DNA from: an uncultured Lachnospiraceae bacterium | GTDB lineage: Bacteria > Bacillota > Clostridia > Lachnospirales > Lachnospiraceae | Reading direction: 5' to 3' | Assembly (NCBI GenBank): GCA_900551115.1 | Contig: URUY01000019.1 | Location: 5,836-69,835, forward strand | DNA: 64,000 bases | Part shown: positions 31,678 through 41,471 of the stretch, one piece after another | How the letters are laid out: every line of letters starts with the position of its first letter | How positions within the stretch are numbered: the stretch's first letter is position 1 | Made by a program: the position numbers and the translations under genes | Notes under the pieces: generated by a model | Told to the model about the DNA's origin: nothing | Seen by the model: the letters and a program-made list of their open reading frames with translations, nothing else | The model's database searches: none

Positions 31678-31844
31678 GGTATCCTCCCTTTTCTAATTCA
31701 GTCTGCTTTTCAACAAACCGGCATTCATTTCTGCCTTTCTTTACGCCTTATTTTACAACAATTCTGTTTGCCTGTCCACCGATGTACGGCATTTTCACCT
31801 TTTCAGAACAGCGCCTGCATTTTCAGTTCCCAATACCTGACTGC

Positions 31845-31872
31845 TTGTTTTAATTTTAAAAAGCTGTATAAT
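31845..31872 (+). promoter_or_regulatory. promoter of the CYTH gene
   Basis: TTGTTT (31845-31850), 16-nt spacer, TATAAT (31867-31872), about 30 bp before the start codon. Confidence 0.65.
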
Positions 31873-31901
31873 GGAAGTAGTACATAAAAAGGAGAATTTA
31901 C

Positions 31902-32393
31902 ATGGAAATCGAACGCAAATTTACTATCAAAAAGCTGCCTGACAATCTGGACCTCTATCCGGTTCATCTTATCGAACAGGCTTATCTGAATACCGACCCG
32001 GTTGTGCGTATCCGCAGAGAGGATGATGAATTTTACTTAACCTATAAAGGACACGGCATGCTGGCCCGTGAAGAATACAATCTTCCTTTAAACGAAGAAT
32101 CCTACTACCATCTGAGAAGCAAGGCAGACGGCAATATTATTTCCAAAAAGCGTTACCTGATTCCCTTAGAACACCCGCAGTTTGCTTCCGGTGGTCCAAG
32201 ACCGCCTGAAGGCTACTCCCTGACCATTGAGCTGGATGTTTTTGACGCGCCCTTTGCTCCCCTTATTCTCGCAGAAGTGGAATTTGGCAGTAAAAATGCG
32301 GCAGAAACATTTCTGCCGCCTGATTGGTTCTTAGAGGATGTTACCTATAACGCCTCCTACCACAATTCTTATTTGAGTATGCGCAAGCTGTAA
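31902..32393 (+). CDS. CYTH-domain protein (triphosphate tunnel metalloenzyme)
   Basis: A 163-aa CYTH protein, a family of metal-dependent phosphohydrolases and cyclases acting on triphosphates (thiamine triphosphate, inorganic triphosphate). The signature ExExK is present as MEIERKF at the N-terminus. The barrel strands carry the usual charged residues: VVRIRREDDEFYLTYKGHG, REEYNLPL, ISKKRYLIPL, LTIELDVFD, LAEVEFGS. GGAGAA precedes the ATG. Substrate is unknown; tripolyphosphatase is the usual activity of stand-alone bacterial members. Confidence 0.92.
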   Translation: MEIERKFTIKKLPDNLDLYPVHLIEQAYLNTDPVVRIRREDDEFYLTYKGHGMLAREEYNLPLNEESYYHLRSKADGNIISKKRYLIPLEHPQFASGGPRPPEGYSLTIELDVFDAPFAPLILAEVEFGSKNAAETFLPPDWFLEDVTYNASYHNSYLSMRKL

Positions 32394-32408
32394 GGGGATT
32401 CCCCTTAC
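32390..32408. terminator. 8-bp hairpin shared by the ends of the CYTH gene and malQ
   Basis: GTAAGGGG-ATT-CCCCTTAC contains both stop codons: the CYTH TAA at 32391-32393 and malQ TAA at 32407-32405. The convergent genes are 11 bp apart. No long T-run follows, so termination strength is uncertain. Confidence 0.5.
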
Positions 32409-33895
32409 ACCCTGCCATACAGCTTACAAAGCTTTCTGATACGCCCTGCCAGTTCTTCTGTGCAGGCGTCTTTTTTCATTCTCCACTTCCAGTTAATGCC
32501 CAGTGTGGACGGTATGTTAATACGGGCAGTCTCATCCAGACCCAGATAATCCTGCATAGGTATAATAGCCGTATCCGCCACAGAGGAAACAGCCGCACGG
32601 ATAAACTCCCACTCCACTTCTTCCTCGTCATCCTTAAGCTGCATATACCTGTCTGCAAAATTCCTGTCCGCTGCCGGAAGGGAAGTATACCAGCCTAATG
32701 TGGTATCGTTATCGTGGGTTCCTGTATATACCACACAGTTTCTTGTATAGTTGTGGGGCAGATAATCGCTTTCTTCTCTGGAATCAAAAGCAAACTGTAA
32801 AATCTTCATGCCGGGATAACCGGTTTTCTGTACCAGCTCAATAACGCTGTCCGTCAAAAATCCCAAATCTTCCGCTATTACTTTCTTTTCACCAAGCGTC
32901 TTTTTCATGGTGTCAAAAATAGCATAGCCGGGCCCCTTGCACCATTTTCCGTTTTCTGCCGTTTTGTCTCCGTAAGGAATGGACCAGTACTCATCAAAGC
33001 CTCTGAAATGGTCGATACGGACTACATCATAAAGCTCATAGCAGTAAGCAATCCGCTTCATCCACCATGCAAAACCGGTTTTTTCATGGTATTCCCAGTC
33101 ATATAAAGGATTTCCCCAAAGCTGACCGGTAGCAGAAAAAGCATCGGGGGGGCAGCCTGCAACTGCAATAGGCGTACAGGTATCGTCAAGCTGGAACAAT
33201 TCAGGAGAAGCCCATGTATCCGCACTGTCAAATGCTACATAGATAGGAATATCTCCCACGATTTCTATTCCGTTATCATTTGCATATTTCTTTAAAGCCT
33301 TCCACTGCCTGTTAAACAGATACTGCTGGAAACGATAAAATTCCACATCCTCTTTATATTTTTCGCTATACGCCTTCAATGCTTCCGGCTTCCGCAGACG
33401 GATATCCTCTTCCCATTCAGTCCACTGTATACCCGCAAGGCTGTCCTTTACTGCCATATACAGGGCATAATCCTCCAGCCAATAGCTGTTTTCCTCTGCA
33501 AACTGCCTGTAATCGGCGTCCTCCTGCAGATGCTTTTCCTTAAAGGCTGTCTCAAAGGCCTTGCGCAATATTTTAAAACGGGAAAAATAGACTTTTTCAT
33601 AATCGACATATTCCTCATTTTCCCCGAAATCACAAACTTCACAATCCTCTTTTGTAAGATACCCTGACTCTGTCAGCTTCTCCAAATCTATGTAATACGG
33701 ATTGCCTGCAAAGGTGGAAAAGGATTGGTAGGGGGAATCCCCGTAACCTGTAGGTCCAAGCGGCAGAATCTGCCAGAGTTTCTGTCCCGCATTCTTTAAA
33801 AAGTCTACAAAATCATAGGCTTCCTTAGAAAATGTGCCGATACCGTATCTGGACGGAATACTGGATACCGGAAGTAAAATACCGCTTTTTCTCAT
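32405..33895 (-). CDS. malQ: 4-alpha-glucanotransferase (amylomaltase, GH77)
   Basis: A 496-aa GH77 enzyme that transfers alpha-1,4-glucan segments between maltodextrins and frees glucose. Motifs: SSIPSRYGIGTFSKEAYDF, GPTGYGDSPYQSFSTFAGNP, GDIPIYVAFDSADTWA, DVVRIDHFRGFDEYW (nucleophile Asp), IAEDLGFLTDSV (acid/base Glu region), YTGTHDNDTTLGW. Full length. It lies 175 bp downstream of glgP in the same direction but has its own promoter at 33960-33988, so it is co-regulated rather than strictly cotranscribed. Together with GlgP it degrades glycogen or maltodextrin. Confidence 0.97.
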   Translation of the reverse strand: MRKSGILLPVSSIPSRYGIGTFSKEAYDFVDFLKNAGQKLWQILPLGPTGYGDSPYQSFSTFAGNPYYIDLEKLTESGYLTKEDCEVCDFGENEEYVDYEKVYFSRFKILRKAFETAFKEKHLQEDADYRQFAEENSYWLEDYALYMAVKDSLAGIQWTEWEEDIRLRKPEALKAYSEKYKEDVEFYRFQQYLFNRQWKALKKYANDNGIEIVGDIPIYVAFDSADTWASPELFQLDDTCTPIAVAGCPPDAFSATGQLWGNPLYDWEYHEKTGFAWWMKRIAYCYELYDVVRIDHFRGFDEYWSIPYGDKTAENGKWCKGPGYAIFDTMKKTLGEKKVIAEDLGFLTDSVIELVQKTGYPGMKILQFAFDSREESDYLPHNYTRNCVVYTGTHDNDTTLGWYTSLPAADRNFADRYMQLKDDEEEVEWEFIRAAVSSVADTAIIPMQDYLGLDETARINIPSTLGINWKWRMKKDACTEELAGRIRKLCKLYGRV

Positions 33896-33959
33896 ATTGA
33901 CTGTCTCCTTGTTTACCCTCAGTATTTATCTGATAGATAATCATAATCTCTCTCTTTAA

Positions 33960-33988
33960 AGTACACCACTATTTGCGGCTTTTGTCAA
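33960..33988 (-). promoter_or_regulatory. malQ promoter
   Basis: Minus strand TTGACA (33988-33983), 17-nt spacer, TGTACT (33965-33960), giving a leader of about 60 nt. Confidence 0.65.
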
Positions 33989-34020
33989 TGGCTTAAAATG
34001 CGGAGGCAAAAGCTGAAAAC

Positions 34021-34050
34021 GAGGCATAGCACGCAAGTGTGCCATGCCTC
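34021..34050 (-). terminator. hairpin after glgP
   Basis: GAGGCAT/ATGCCTC (7 bp) with an inner GCAC/GTGC pairing; on the minus strand it is followed by GTTTTC. Probably a weak terminator between glgP and malQ. Confidence 0.6.
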
Positions 34051-34069
34051 TGATAAAGGCATTATACCT

Positions 34070-36340
34070 TTATCTCAATTTCCAAATATCTCTGTTGTAT
34101 TCGGCTATCGTTCTGTCAGAAGAGAAGAAGCCCGCTTTTGCAATATTCACAAGCATCATCTTTTTCCATTTACTTCTGTCCTCATAATCAGCAAACACTC
34201 TGTCTTTTGTTGCAATATAATCCTCTAAATCAAGCAGGGTCATAAACCAGTCCTTGTTCAGAAGTTCATTATAAAGCCTTTCCAGGTTTTCCTTATGTCC
34301 TGCAGCAAGAGCCTCCTTGCTGACAATGAAATCAACCGCCGCTTTAATTACCGGACTCTTTTCGTAGTAATCTCTGGAAACATAATCAGCCTTTGCATAA
34401 TGTGCAATGACCTGCTCGGATTTTTCACCGAAAATATAAATATTGTCTTCGCCTACAAGGTCTCCGATTTCCACATTCGCGCCGTCTGAGGTTCCCAGTG
34501 TTACTGCACCGTTTAACATGAACTTCATATTTCCCGTTCCGGAAGCTTCTTTGGAAGCCAGGGAAATCTGCTCTGAAATATCACAGGCCGGAATCAGCTT
34601 TTCAGCGTAGCTTACATTGTAGTTTTCTACCATGACCACCTTCATATAGGGGCTTACTTCCGGGTCCTTTGACACGATTTCCTGCATTACTAGAAGCAGG
34701 TGGATAATGTCCTGTGCAATTACATATGCAGGCGCTGCCTTTGCACCGAAAATAAAGGTGAGAGGTCTTACCGGCTTCTTGCCCGCCTTGATTTCCAGAT
34801 ACTTATGGATAATGTAAAGGGCGTTCATCTGCTGGCGCTTATACTCGTGAAGACGCTTAATCTGGATATCGTAAACCGAATCCGGATTTAAAGCAATGCC
34901 TTCTTTTTCTGCAATATAATCTGCAAGCACCTGCTTTTTCTGCTTTTTAATACTCTCCATTTTATTCAAGAATGCTTCATCATCAATAAATGCAAGCAGC
35001 TTTTCAAGCTCATCCGCATTCTTTTTATAACCGTCGCCGATTGCTTTTGTAATCAGCCCTGCCAGTTCGTGATTGCAGGATAACAGCCAGCGGCGGAAGG
35101 TAATGCCGTTCGTCTTATTATTGAATTTTTCCGGATAAATCTGATAGAAATGATTTAGCTCGGACTCCTTTAATATTTCCGTATGGATAGCCGCTACGCC
35201 GTTTACGGAAAAACCGTAGTGGATATCGATGTGTGCCATGTGTACACGCCCGTTTTCATCAATAATCTGTACTCTGGGATCCTCATATTTTGCTGCAACC
35301 CTTCTGTCCAGCTCCTTAATAATGGGAACAAGCTGAGGCACTACCTTTTTCAGATATTTTACAGGCCATTTTTCCAATGCTTCCGCTAAAATGGTATGGT
35401 TGGTGTACGCACAGGTACGGCTTACCACACGGATAGCCTCGGACATATTGAAATCCTCTTCCATAATAAGGATACGGATTAATTCCGGAATCACCATGGT
35501 AGGATGGGTATCGTTAATCTGAATTACCGCATGGTCATACAGCTTATGCAAATCATATCCGTTTTCCTTCATTTCACGGATAATCAGCCTTGCACCATTG
35601 CTTACCATAAAGTACTGCTGATAAATACGGAGCAGATTGCCTGCCTCATCAGAATCATCCGGATACAAAAACAGGGTCAGGTTCTTTTCAATATCTTCTT
35701 TATCAAAGCTGATACCGTCCTTTACAATGGACTCATCAACGGTCTCAATATCAAATAAATGCAGCTTATTTACGCCGTTTTCATAGCCAACCACATCAAT
35801 ATCATACAATCTGGAGGTCACAGTACGGTCACCGAACTCGATTTCAAAGGTAGTATCTGTCTTGTTCAGCCAGGACTGTGCTTCAATCCATTCATTTTTC
35901 TGTGCATCCTGCAGCTTATCCGTAAATACCTGTTTAAACAGACCCAAATGGTAATTTAAACCAATACCGTCACCGGGCAGTCCCAGTGTGGCAATAGAAT
36001 CCAGAAAACATGCTGCCAGTCTTCCCAGACCGCCGTTTCCCAGTGAAGGTTCCGGTTCTGTTTCTTCTATCTCCGAAAGGGATTTTCCCTTTGTGGCAAG
36101 CAGTTCATTAATCTCATCATAGATACCGAGATTAATCAGGTTGTTGGACATCAGCTTGCCAATCAGAAACTCAGCGGAAATGTAATATACTTTTTTCTCA
36201 CCCTTTATGGGTGCTGTTTCTCCGAGATATTCCTTTGTCAGATTAAGAAGACTGTAATACAGCTCCTCATTGCTGCATTGCGCAATGTCCTTTTCATAGT
36301 TTTTCTGTGTAAGTGCATTTAACTTCTGTTCCAGACTCAT
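34070..36340 (-). CDS. glgP: glycogen/maltodextrin phosphorylase (GT35)
   Basis: A 756-aa alpha-glucan phosphorylase releasing glucose-1-phosphate from glycogen or maltodextrin. Motifs: YYISAEFLIGKLMSNNLINL near 50, EPSLGNGGLGRLAACFLDS near 97, QINDTHPTMVIPEL, IHTEILKESELNHFYQIYP, the PLP lysine in ISLASKEASGTGNMKFMLNG near 610 and GTSDGANVEIGD. The length is that of the short bacterial type without the regulatory N-terminal extension of animal enzymes. It lies 32 bp after the LacI-type regulator gene and is probably cotranscribed with it. Confidence 0.97.
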   Translation of the reverse strand: MSLEQKLNALTQKNYEKDIAQCSNEELYYSLLNLTKEYLGETAPIKGEKKVYYISAEFLIGKLMSNNLINLGIYDEINELLATKGKSLSEIEETEPEPSLGNGGLGRLAACFLDSIATLGLPGDGIGLNYHLGLFKQVFTDKLQDAQKNEWIEAQSWLNKTDTTFEIEFGDRTVTSRLYDIDVVGYENGVNKLHLFDIETVDESIVKDGISFDKEDIEKNLTLFLYPDDSDEAGNLLRIYQQYFMVSNGARLIIREMKENGYDLHKLYDHAVIQINDTHPTMVIPELIRILIMEEDFNMSEAIRVVSRTCAYTNHTILAEALEKWPVKYLKKVVPQLVPIIKELDRRVAAKYEDPRVQIIDENGRVHMAHIDIHYGFSVNGVAAIHTEILKESELNHFYQIYPEKFNNKTNGITFRRWLLSCNHELAGLITKAIGDGYKKNADELEKLLAFIDDEAFLNKMESIKKQKKQVLADYIAEKEGIALNPDSVYDIQIKRLHEYKRQQMNALYIIHKYLEIKAGKKPVRPLTFIFGAKAAPAYVIAQDIIHLLLVMQEIVSKDPEVSPYMKVVMVENYNVSYAEKLIPACDISEQISLASKEASGTGNMKFMLNGAVTLGTSDGANVEIGDLVGEDNIYIFGEKSEQVIAHYAKADYVSRDYYEKSPVIKAAVDFIVSKEALAAGHKENLERLYNELLNKDWFMTLLDLEDYIATKDRVFADYEDRSKWKKMMLVNIAKAGFFSSDRTIAEYNRDIWKLR

Positions 36341-36372
36341 TTTTTCTCTCCTTTTTCAGGGCTTTTGCTCCC

Positions 36373-37362
36373 CTAACATATTATATCCATGTACTGTAAT
36401 CTCTCTATGCTATACGGTAAAACGACTTCCCTGCCTTTTTCTCCCTTCATAAGCCGGTTCAGCTCTTCTACCGCTTCAGCCGATACAAAACTGAAATTCT
36501 GTCTGATAGTGTTCATCTGTTTTCCTACATATCCCATCAGCATAATGCCGTCAAACCCGCAGACCGGACGGAAAATATCCATTTCCGTCAAAGCCTTCAT
36601 TGCGCCGATAGCCATCAGGTCCGAGGCACAGACCACCGCGTCCTTGCCTGCCGCATATTTAAAGGTCAGCTTCCTTGCCATAAGCTCTGAGAACTCACCG
36701 CCCCTTATAAGCAGCTTAAGCTCCATGTCCTCGGCCAGCTTTTTCATCCCCAAAAGCCGTTCCCCGGTAACATAGCCGTTCTTTTTTCCGGCAATATACA
36801 GCACCCTTTTGCAGTTATTTTCCTGAATGGTCTTTTTTGCCACATCATACTGGGCCTGCTTATGGTTAATCCAGACCGTAGACGTTGTTTCATTTACCAT
36901 GGGCGCATCCACCAGCACAATCTTAAAGGTCTTGCTTTTCACAAGCTGATGAAGAACCTTGTCTTCCTTACTCATGCCGTAAATCACGATTCCCGTAATA
37001 TTCTGGGATTTGAAGTAAGCAATAATTTCCTCCAGTGACTTATCCTGTATCATGGAAAAAAATACGGTAATCACATCCAGCCGCAGTTCCTTTGTTTTGT
37101 TTATGGCGCCTGACAGATACTGCATGTCAATCTCATCAATCGCCTGTGTCTTTGCTATCAGATTGATAAGCAGTGCAACACGGCCCGACTGTTTGGAAGA
37201 AAGTGCCGCCGCTATGGTATTGGGCACGAAATTCAGCTCTGCAATGGAGGCGTTGACCTTCTTCTTAGTTTCCTCACTGATATTGGGATAATCATTTAAA
37301 ACCTTGGAAACCGTAGAAATCGCAACGCCCGCATGCCTTGCAACATCTTTAATGGAAACCAT
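36373..37362 (-). CDS. LacI-family regulator of the glycogen genes
   Basis: A 329-aa repressor: HTH VSIKDVARHAGVAISTVSKV, hinge region PNTIAAALSSKQSGRVALLI, then the sensor domain (ITGIVIYGMSKED, VLYIAGKKNGYVTGERL, VCASDLMAIGAMKALTEM, VCGFDGIMLMGYVGKQMNTI). The ATG at 37362 follows AAAGGAG by 5 nt; a longer frame to 37503 has no ribosome-binding site. glgP follows by 32 bp. A CG-centred palindrome sits in its own leader, suggesting autoregulation together with glgP. The effector is probably a maltodextrin-derived sugar, by context only. Confidence 0.93.
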   Translation of the reverse strand: MVSIKDVARHAGVAISTVSKVLNDYPNISEETKKKVNASIAELNFVPNTIAAALSSKQSGRVALLINLIAKTQAIDEIDMQYLSGAINKTKELRLDVITVFFSMIQDKSLEEIIAYFKSQNITGIVIYGMSKEDKVLHQLVKSKTFKIVLVDAPMVNETTSTVWINHKQAQYDVAKKTIQENNCKRVLYIAGKKNGYVTGERLLGMKKLAEDMELKLLIRGGEFSELMARKLTFKYAAGKDAVVCASDLMAIGAMKALTEMDIFRPVCGFDGIMLMGYVGKQMNTIRQNFSFVSAEAVEELNRLMKGEKGREVVLPYSIERLQYMDIIC

Positions 37363-37376
37363 GTATGCTCCTTTCG

Positions 37377-37388
37377 GAAAACGTTTTC
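37377..37388. promoter_or_regulatory. LacI-type operator upstream of the glycogen regulator
   Basis: GAAAACGTTTTC is a perfect 12-bp palindrome with a CG centre, 15 bp before the start codon and just upstream of its ribosome-binding site. It fits LacI/MalR-type operators. Confidence 0.7.
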
Positions 37389-37514
37389 TAATACGATTAT
37401 AAAAAACGCCTGACAGGTTGTCAAGCATTTTTTCGTATTTTTTCGTAAAATTGTATTTTTTATAATTTTGGAGTTTTTTCCGGGAATTTATATGAAAAGC
37501 CAAAACCTGCTCTT

Positions 37515-38747
37515 CTATCTTTTCACCAGATGCTTCGGCGTACCGTTCTCATAAATGGGAAAAAGCTCTCCCTGAATAAGAGGCCTTGCATATGCCACAT
37601 ATTCTTCCTTCACGCCGCATCCGTCCTCGCTTATCCAATCCATGGGCACTTTTCTCTCTATATTGGCTATGGCATGGATATCATAAAGCCCTGTTTTGCA
37701 GCAATAGGTTTCTCCCGGTTCCCGTAGCAGCGTCACCATCATGCCGGTACTTCCTTCTGCTGCAGCTTTTACCGCTGCCTCGCCCGCCTGACAGGCTTCC
37801 TCTATATCAGTCAGGGAAGCTATATGAGAGGCTGCCCGCTGCAAGGTGGAAAACTCCACTGCTCTTGCCTTATAGCCCAATTTTTCCTGTATCAGTCCGG
37901 CCAGGTACACACCACAGCCTGAAAGCTGCTTATGACCGAATACATCAGTTTTGTCATTACCGCTCCCGTCCAGCTCACATACAAATCTGCCGTTTGCCAA
38001 ATGGATTCCTTCGGAAACCGCAATCACCACCGACTTCTGCTTCTGTGCCAGCTCCCACACCTTCCGTAAAAAAGCGTCCACATCAAAATCCCTCTCGGGA
38101 AGGTAAATCGCATCCACGCCTTCACAGGAAGCATCCTTTGCCAGTGCTGCAGCCGCTGTCAGCCAGCCCGCATGCCTGCCCATAATCTCCACCAGCAGTA
38201 TGGCCGTCCTGTAATCCCCGTAGGCCGCATTGTCCCTGATAATCTCCTTCAGTGAGGTCGCAATATACTTCGCCGCCGAACCGTAGCCCGGGCAATGGTC
38301 AGTAAGCGGCAGATCATTGTCAATGGTTTTAGGCACACCGATAAACCGCTTGTCCTTGCCTGTAAGCTTTGCATAATCAGACAGCATCTTTACCGTATCC
38401 ATGGAATCATTGCCGCCGATATAAAACAGGCAGGAAATGTCATACTTATCCATCATGGCAAAAATTTTCTCATAAATTTCTTCGTGACCGGCAATCACCG
38501 GCAGCTTGAAACGGCAGGAACCCAAAAACGCAGACGGCGTCCTCTTAAGCAGTTCTATGCCATCCTCTCCTGCAAGATACTCTTCCAAGTCAAGAATCCT
38601 GTCCTCTAAGAACCCCTGGATTCCGTATTCCATGCCATATACCTTTTGTGCGCCGGCTCTTTTTGCGGCAGCATATACCCCCGCAACAGAAGCATTGATA
38701 ACCGCAGTCGGTCCTCCCGACTGTCCCACAATTACATTTCCAAGCAT
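37515..38747 (-). CDS. pfp: 6-phosphofructokinase, PPi-dependent type
   Basis: A 410-aa phosphofructokinase. VGQSGGPTAVINASVAGVY opens the protein; GGNDSMDTVKML replaces the ATP-type GGDGS, and PKTIDNDLPLTDHCPGYGS has Lys instead of the Gly of ATP-dependent enzymes. Both changes mark the pyrophosphate-using group. MGRHAGWLTAAAALA and ISEGIHLANG-like VSEGIHLANGRFV follow. It makes fructose-1,6-bisphosphate reversibly in glycolysis. The ATG at 38747 lies 1 bp after the yfhO stop, with GAGG inside yfhO, so it is coupled to that gene. It is 152 bp upstream of the LacI-glgP genes, in the same direction. Confidence 0.92.
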   Translation of the reverse strand: MLGNVIVGQSGGPTAVINASVAGVYAAAKRAGAQKVYGMEYGIQGFLEDRILDLEEYLAGEDGIELLKRTPSAFLGSCRFKLPVIAGHEEIYEKIFAMMDKYDISCLFYIGGNDSMDTVKMLSDYAKLTGKDKRFIGVPKTIDNDLPLTDHCPGYGSAAKYIATSLKEIIRDNAAYGDYRTAILLVEIMGRHAGWLTAAAALAKDASCEGVDAIYLPERDFDVDAFLRKVWELAQKQKSVVIAVSEGIHLANGRFVCELDGSGNDKTDVFGHKQLSGCGVYLAGLIQEKLGYKARAVEFSTLQRAASHIASLTDIEEACQAGEAAVKAAAEGSTGMMVTLLREPGETYCCKTGLYDIHAIANIERKVPMDWISEDGCGVKEEYVAYARPLIQGELFPIYENGTPKHLVKR

Positions 38748-38748
38748 T

Positions 38749-41394
38749 TTAATCCTCACTTTCCGGTTCTTCCAGACTTTTTTCTTCCGCCGCGATTTCC
38801 GGTTCTTCCAGATTTTCTTTTTCCGCCGCGATTTCCGGTTCTTCTAGACTTTCTTTTTCCGCCGCGATTTCCGGTTCTTCCAGACTTTCTTTTTTTCTCC
38901 TGCCGTATATCAGAATAAAAAGCACTGTCCCTACTATGCTGAGCATCAGTCCAAGGCCTGTCCCATGTATGGAATAGCGCATGGAAACCGTATGCTTTCC
39001 CGATGTCACCGGTACTGCAATCATGGTATCGGCAAACATTTCATATTCGGTTTCTTTTCCGTCTATAAAAATCTCCCAGCCCGGTTCATAGGGAACCGAC
39101 ATAACCAGATAACCGTCATTTGCTGCCGTTACTGTCCCCTCCAGACTGTCCGCCGTATAAGCTGTAGTTAAGAAAGGCTCTTTTCCCAGTACCGCAATGG
39201 CTTCTTTTAACGTATCCGGCGACAGCCTGTACATTCTGACCGTCAAAGCTTCTGACTCATCCGCCGTAATCGTAAACTCCTCTCCGGCAGCAAACCATCC
39301 CAAATCCAGCAGCTTTCCTTTTCCCACATCCGAAAAAGTCTGCGTTTCTTCTCCCTGCGCAAGAACAAGATCGCCCTCCGGATTGCCAAACACCACTCCG
39401 TACAGATGTCCGTCCTCCAAAACCCTGACAGTTATCTGATTGCCTTCCGTTTCTGTTTCCTCTGCATTCATATTGGCAAACAGCGTATCTTGAATGCCAA
39501 GCTTCCGAATAAGATTGTTTTGGGTAACAATGGGATTTCCCGTACCCTTCGTTATTTCCTCTGCAAGCTTTGTCATCAGCTCCTCTGACATCACAAAGCC
39601 TACAGGTAATGTCAGCTTATTTCGGTACAAATACTTTTTGCCATGCTGTGCCACAAACTCATACAGCTCCGTGTCCTGCTGCTCCTCCTCCGAAAAGGTG
39701 TACCGTACTCCTAATAACGCGCCGGTAAGCGGTGTAGAACCGCTGTAATAGTAGGAAACCTTACTGCCTCCCATACCCAGCTTGTCATAATAATCCTCTA
39801 CCCTGCCGTTTATTGTGGAGGAAAAAACAGAGGCTGACGGATATCCTGTCAGCGTTCCGTCATTCTTCGTCATCTGGGAAAGGCTTTCAAAACGGTAGAA
39901 GACGTCGCTTTCCTCTTTTGCAAGCGTCAAAAGCGCCTCATAATCGGCCTTGTTATTCATATAATAGCCTCTTTGCACAGGCCTTACACTGGTATGGGCC
40001 ATATTCAGCCCCGCTTCTGCCGTAACCAAAACCAATACTGCCCATTTTCCATAAACAGCTAATCTGCGCAAAGCCATCGGCTTCTTATGCTTTTTCCAGA
40101 TAGTCTGCCGAAAAAGAACTGCCATAATCAGATATCCTGCCAAAAAGAGCCAGGTACATGTCATGACTCCGATGGTCAATCCGTCTGTCGTCACAAAAAT
40201 ACCGCATGCTGTCACCAAAAGCAACCCGCTTACCACACCGGCCACCCTGTTCCATATACCGTTTTCCCCATCCCTGTACACTGCTTCAAAGCACATGGTA
40301 AGAATTACAAATATATACAAAAAGGACTGCCTTGCAGGAAGCGAATCAGGATAATTTAATCCATGCCATATAAAATTAAGAATATTGACCGAGAAACCAA
40401 GCAGCATAAAGGTCAGCAGAAGAAGCCGCCCTATTTTCTGCCTTAAAGGAATCCTTTTATGGAAAATATATACCGGAACCAAAATAAATGCCAGTACACC
40501 GCAGTAAATATTCGGCCAATGATCAAGTCCTCTTTCCGTAGGCAGCATGGCGGCGTGTCTTGCCAGCATCTCTAACCCGTTAAAATACACCTCTATTTTT
40601 TTAGGGAAGCTGATATCATGAAAATCCGTTACATGCATGGCATTCATAACAGGTACTAATAACACCCCTGCCATTGCACCCGCAAGCAGAGAAGATACCG
40701 TAAAATGCAGCACAGCCCGGATTTTTATCCGCCAGGACAGACCGTTTGTAAAAAGCTGCATCAGAAAATACAGCACTAAAAAAATGCACAGCATAATGGA
40801 CAGATAATAATTTGTAAAAATAGAGGCTGTCAGTGTCAGACAGTATAACCGGCATCTGCCCTTTTTTACTAATTCCTCCAGTCCCAGTATGACAAGAGGT
40901 GCAAGCCACAAAACATCCAGCCACATATGGTTCCAGTTGTATGCCGCAACAAATCCTGACATGGCATAAAATACCGAAAACCACAGGATTCTTAAGTCCT
41001 TCGTCTGAAACCTTTTGCTAAGATAATAGGAAAATGTCAGACCGCATAAACCGATTTTTAATACAATAAAATAGGTCATGAATTCAATCAGAAGATTTTC
41101 CGGAAAAAGAAAAGCCAGCCAATTAAACGGGCTTGCCAGATAATAGGAATAAACTGCAACAAAATTAGACCCCAGCCCTGTATACCATGAAAATGCCATA
41201 CTTTCGCCTTCATGCAGTTTTCTCCAGAATTCTGTTAAAAAGGGAACATACTGATGATACATATCAGAAAACATGAAGCTATTGTTACCAAAAGGAAAAA
41301 TGCCTCTCGCAACAAAAATCCAAAGCATCCCAAGAACCGGAATGCAGAAAGACAGCAGATAAATATTCTTAATTTTTTTGGTGAAAATCTTCAT
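38749..41394 (-). CDS. YfhO-family polytopic membrane protein with repeat tail
   Basis: An 881-aa membrane protein of the YfhO family (GT-C-like fold, implicated in teichoic-acid or other cell-surface glycan modification). About a dozen membrane segments alternate with a large extracellular domain (about 440-830); NNSFMFSDMYHQYVPFLTEF near the N-terminus holds the family Asp-Tyr motif. After the last membrane segment (GLGLMLSIVGTVLFILIYG) comes a cytoplasmic tail of 12-residue repeats, ESLEEPEIAAEK type, 3.5 copies, highly acidic. The start at 41394 is preceded by GGGAGAG at 11 nt. The donor and acceptor are unknown. pfp follows directly. Confidence 0.9.
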   Translation of the reverse strand: MKIFTKKIKNIYLLSFCIPVLGMLWIFVARGIFPFGNNSFMFSDMYHQYVPFLTEFWRKLHEGESMAFSWYTGLGSNFVAVYSYYLASPFNWLAFLFPENLLIEFMTYFIVLKIGLCGLTFSYYLSKRFQTKDLRILWFSVFYAMSGFVAAYNWNHMWLDVLWLAPLVILGLEELVKKGRCRLYCLTLTASIFTNYYLSIMLCIFLVLYFLMQLFTNGLSWRIKIRAVLHFTVSSLLAGAMAGVLLVPVMNAMHVTDFHDISFPKKIEVYFNGLEMLARHAAMLPTERGLDHWPNIYCGVLAFILVPVYIFHKRIPLRQKIGRLLLLTFMLLGFSVNILNFIWHGLNYPDSLPARQSFLYIFVILTMCFEAVYRDGENGIWNRVAGVVSGLLLVTACGIFVTTDGLTIGVMTCTWLFLAGYLIMAVLFRQTIWKKHKKPMALRRLAVYGKWAVLVLVTAEAGLNMAHTSVRPVQRGYYMNNKADYEALLTLAKEESDVFYRFESLSQMTKNDGTLTGYPSASVFSSTINGRVEDYYDKLGMGGSKVSYYYSGSTPLTGALLGVRYTFSEEEQQDTELYEFVAQHGKKYLYRNKLTLPVGFVMSEELMTKLAEEITKGTGNPIVTQNNLIRKLGIQDTLFANMNAEETETEGNQITVRVLEDGHLYGVVFGNPEGDLVLAQGEETQTFSDVGKGKLLDLGWFAAGEEFTITADESEALTVRMYRLSPDTLKEAIAVLGKEPFLTTAYTADSLEGTVTAANDGYLVMSVPYEPGWEIFIDGKETEYEMFADTMIAVPVTSGKHTVSMRYSIHGTGLGLMLSIVGTVLFILIYGRRKKESLEEPEIAAEKESLEEPEIAAEKENLEEPEIAAEEKSLEEPESED
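38762..38898. repeat. 36-bp tandem repeat at the 3' end of the yfhO-like gene
   Basis: About 3.5 units containing CCGCCGCGATTTCCGGTTCTT encode [EK]SLEEPEIAAE. Units differ by a few substitutions and stay in frame. (Motif shown here is 20 bases plus one; key core CGATTTCCGGTTC.). Confidence 0.85.
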
Positions 41395-41471
41395 ACGGAT
41401 ATTTACTCTCCCGCCAACCACTATATTGCATCATACAGGGTGTGTACTTTTAAAACCAACGTATATAAAAA

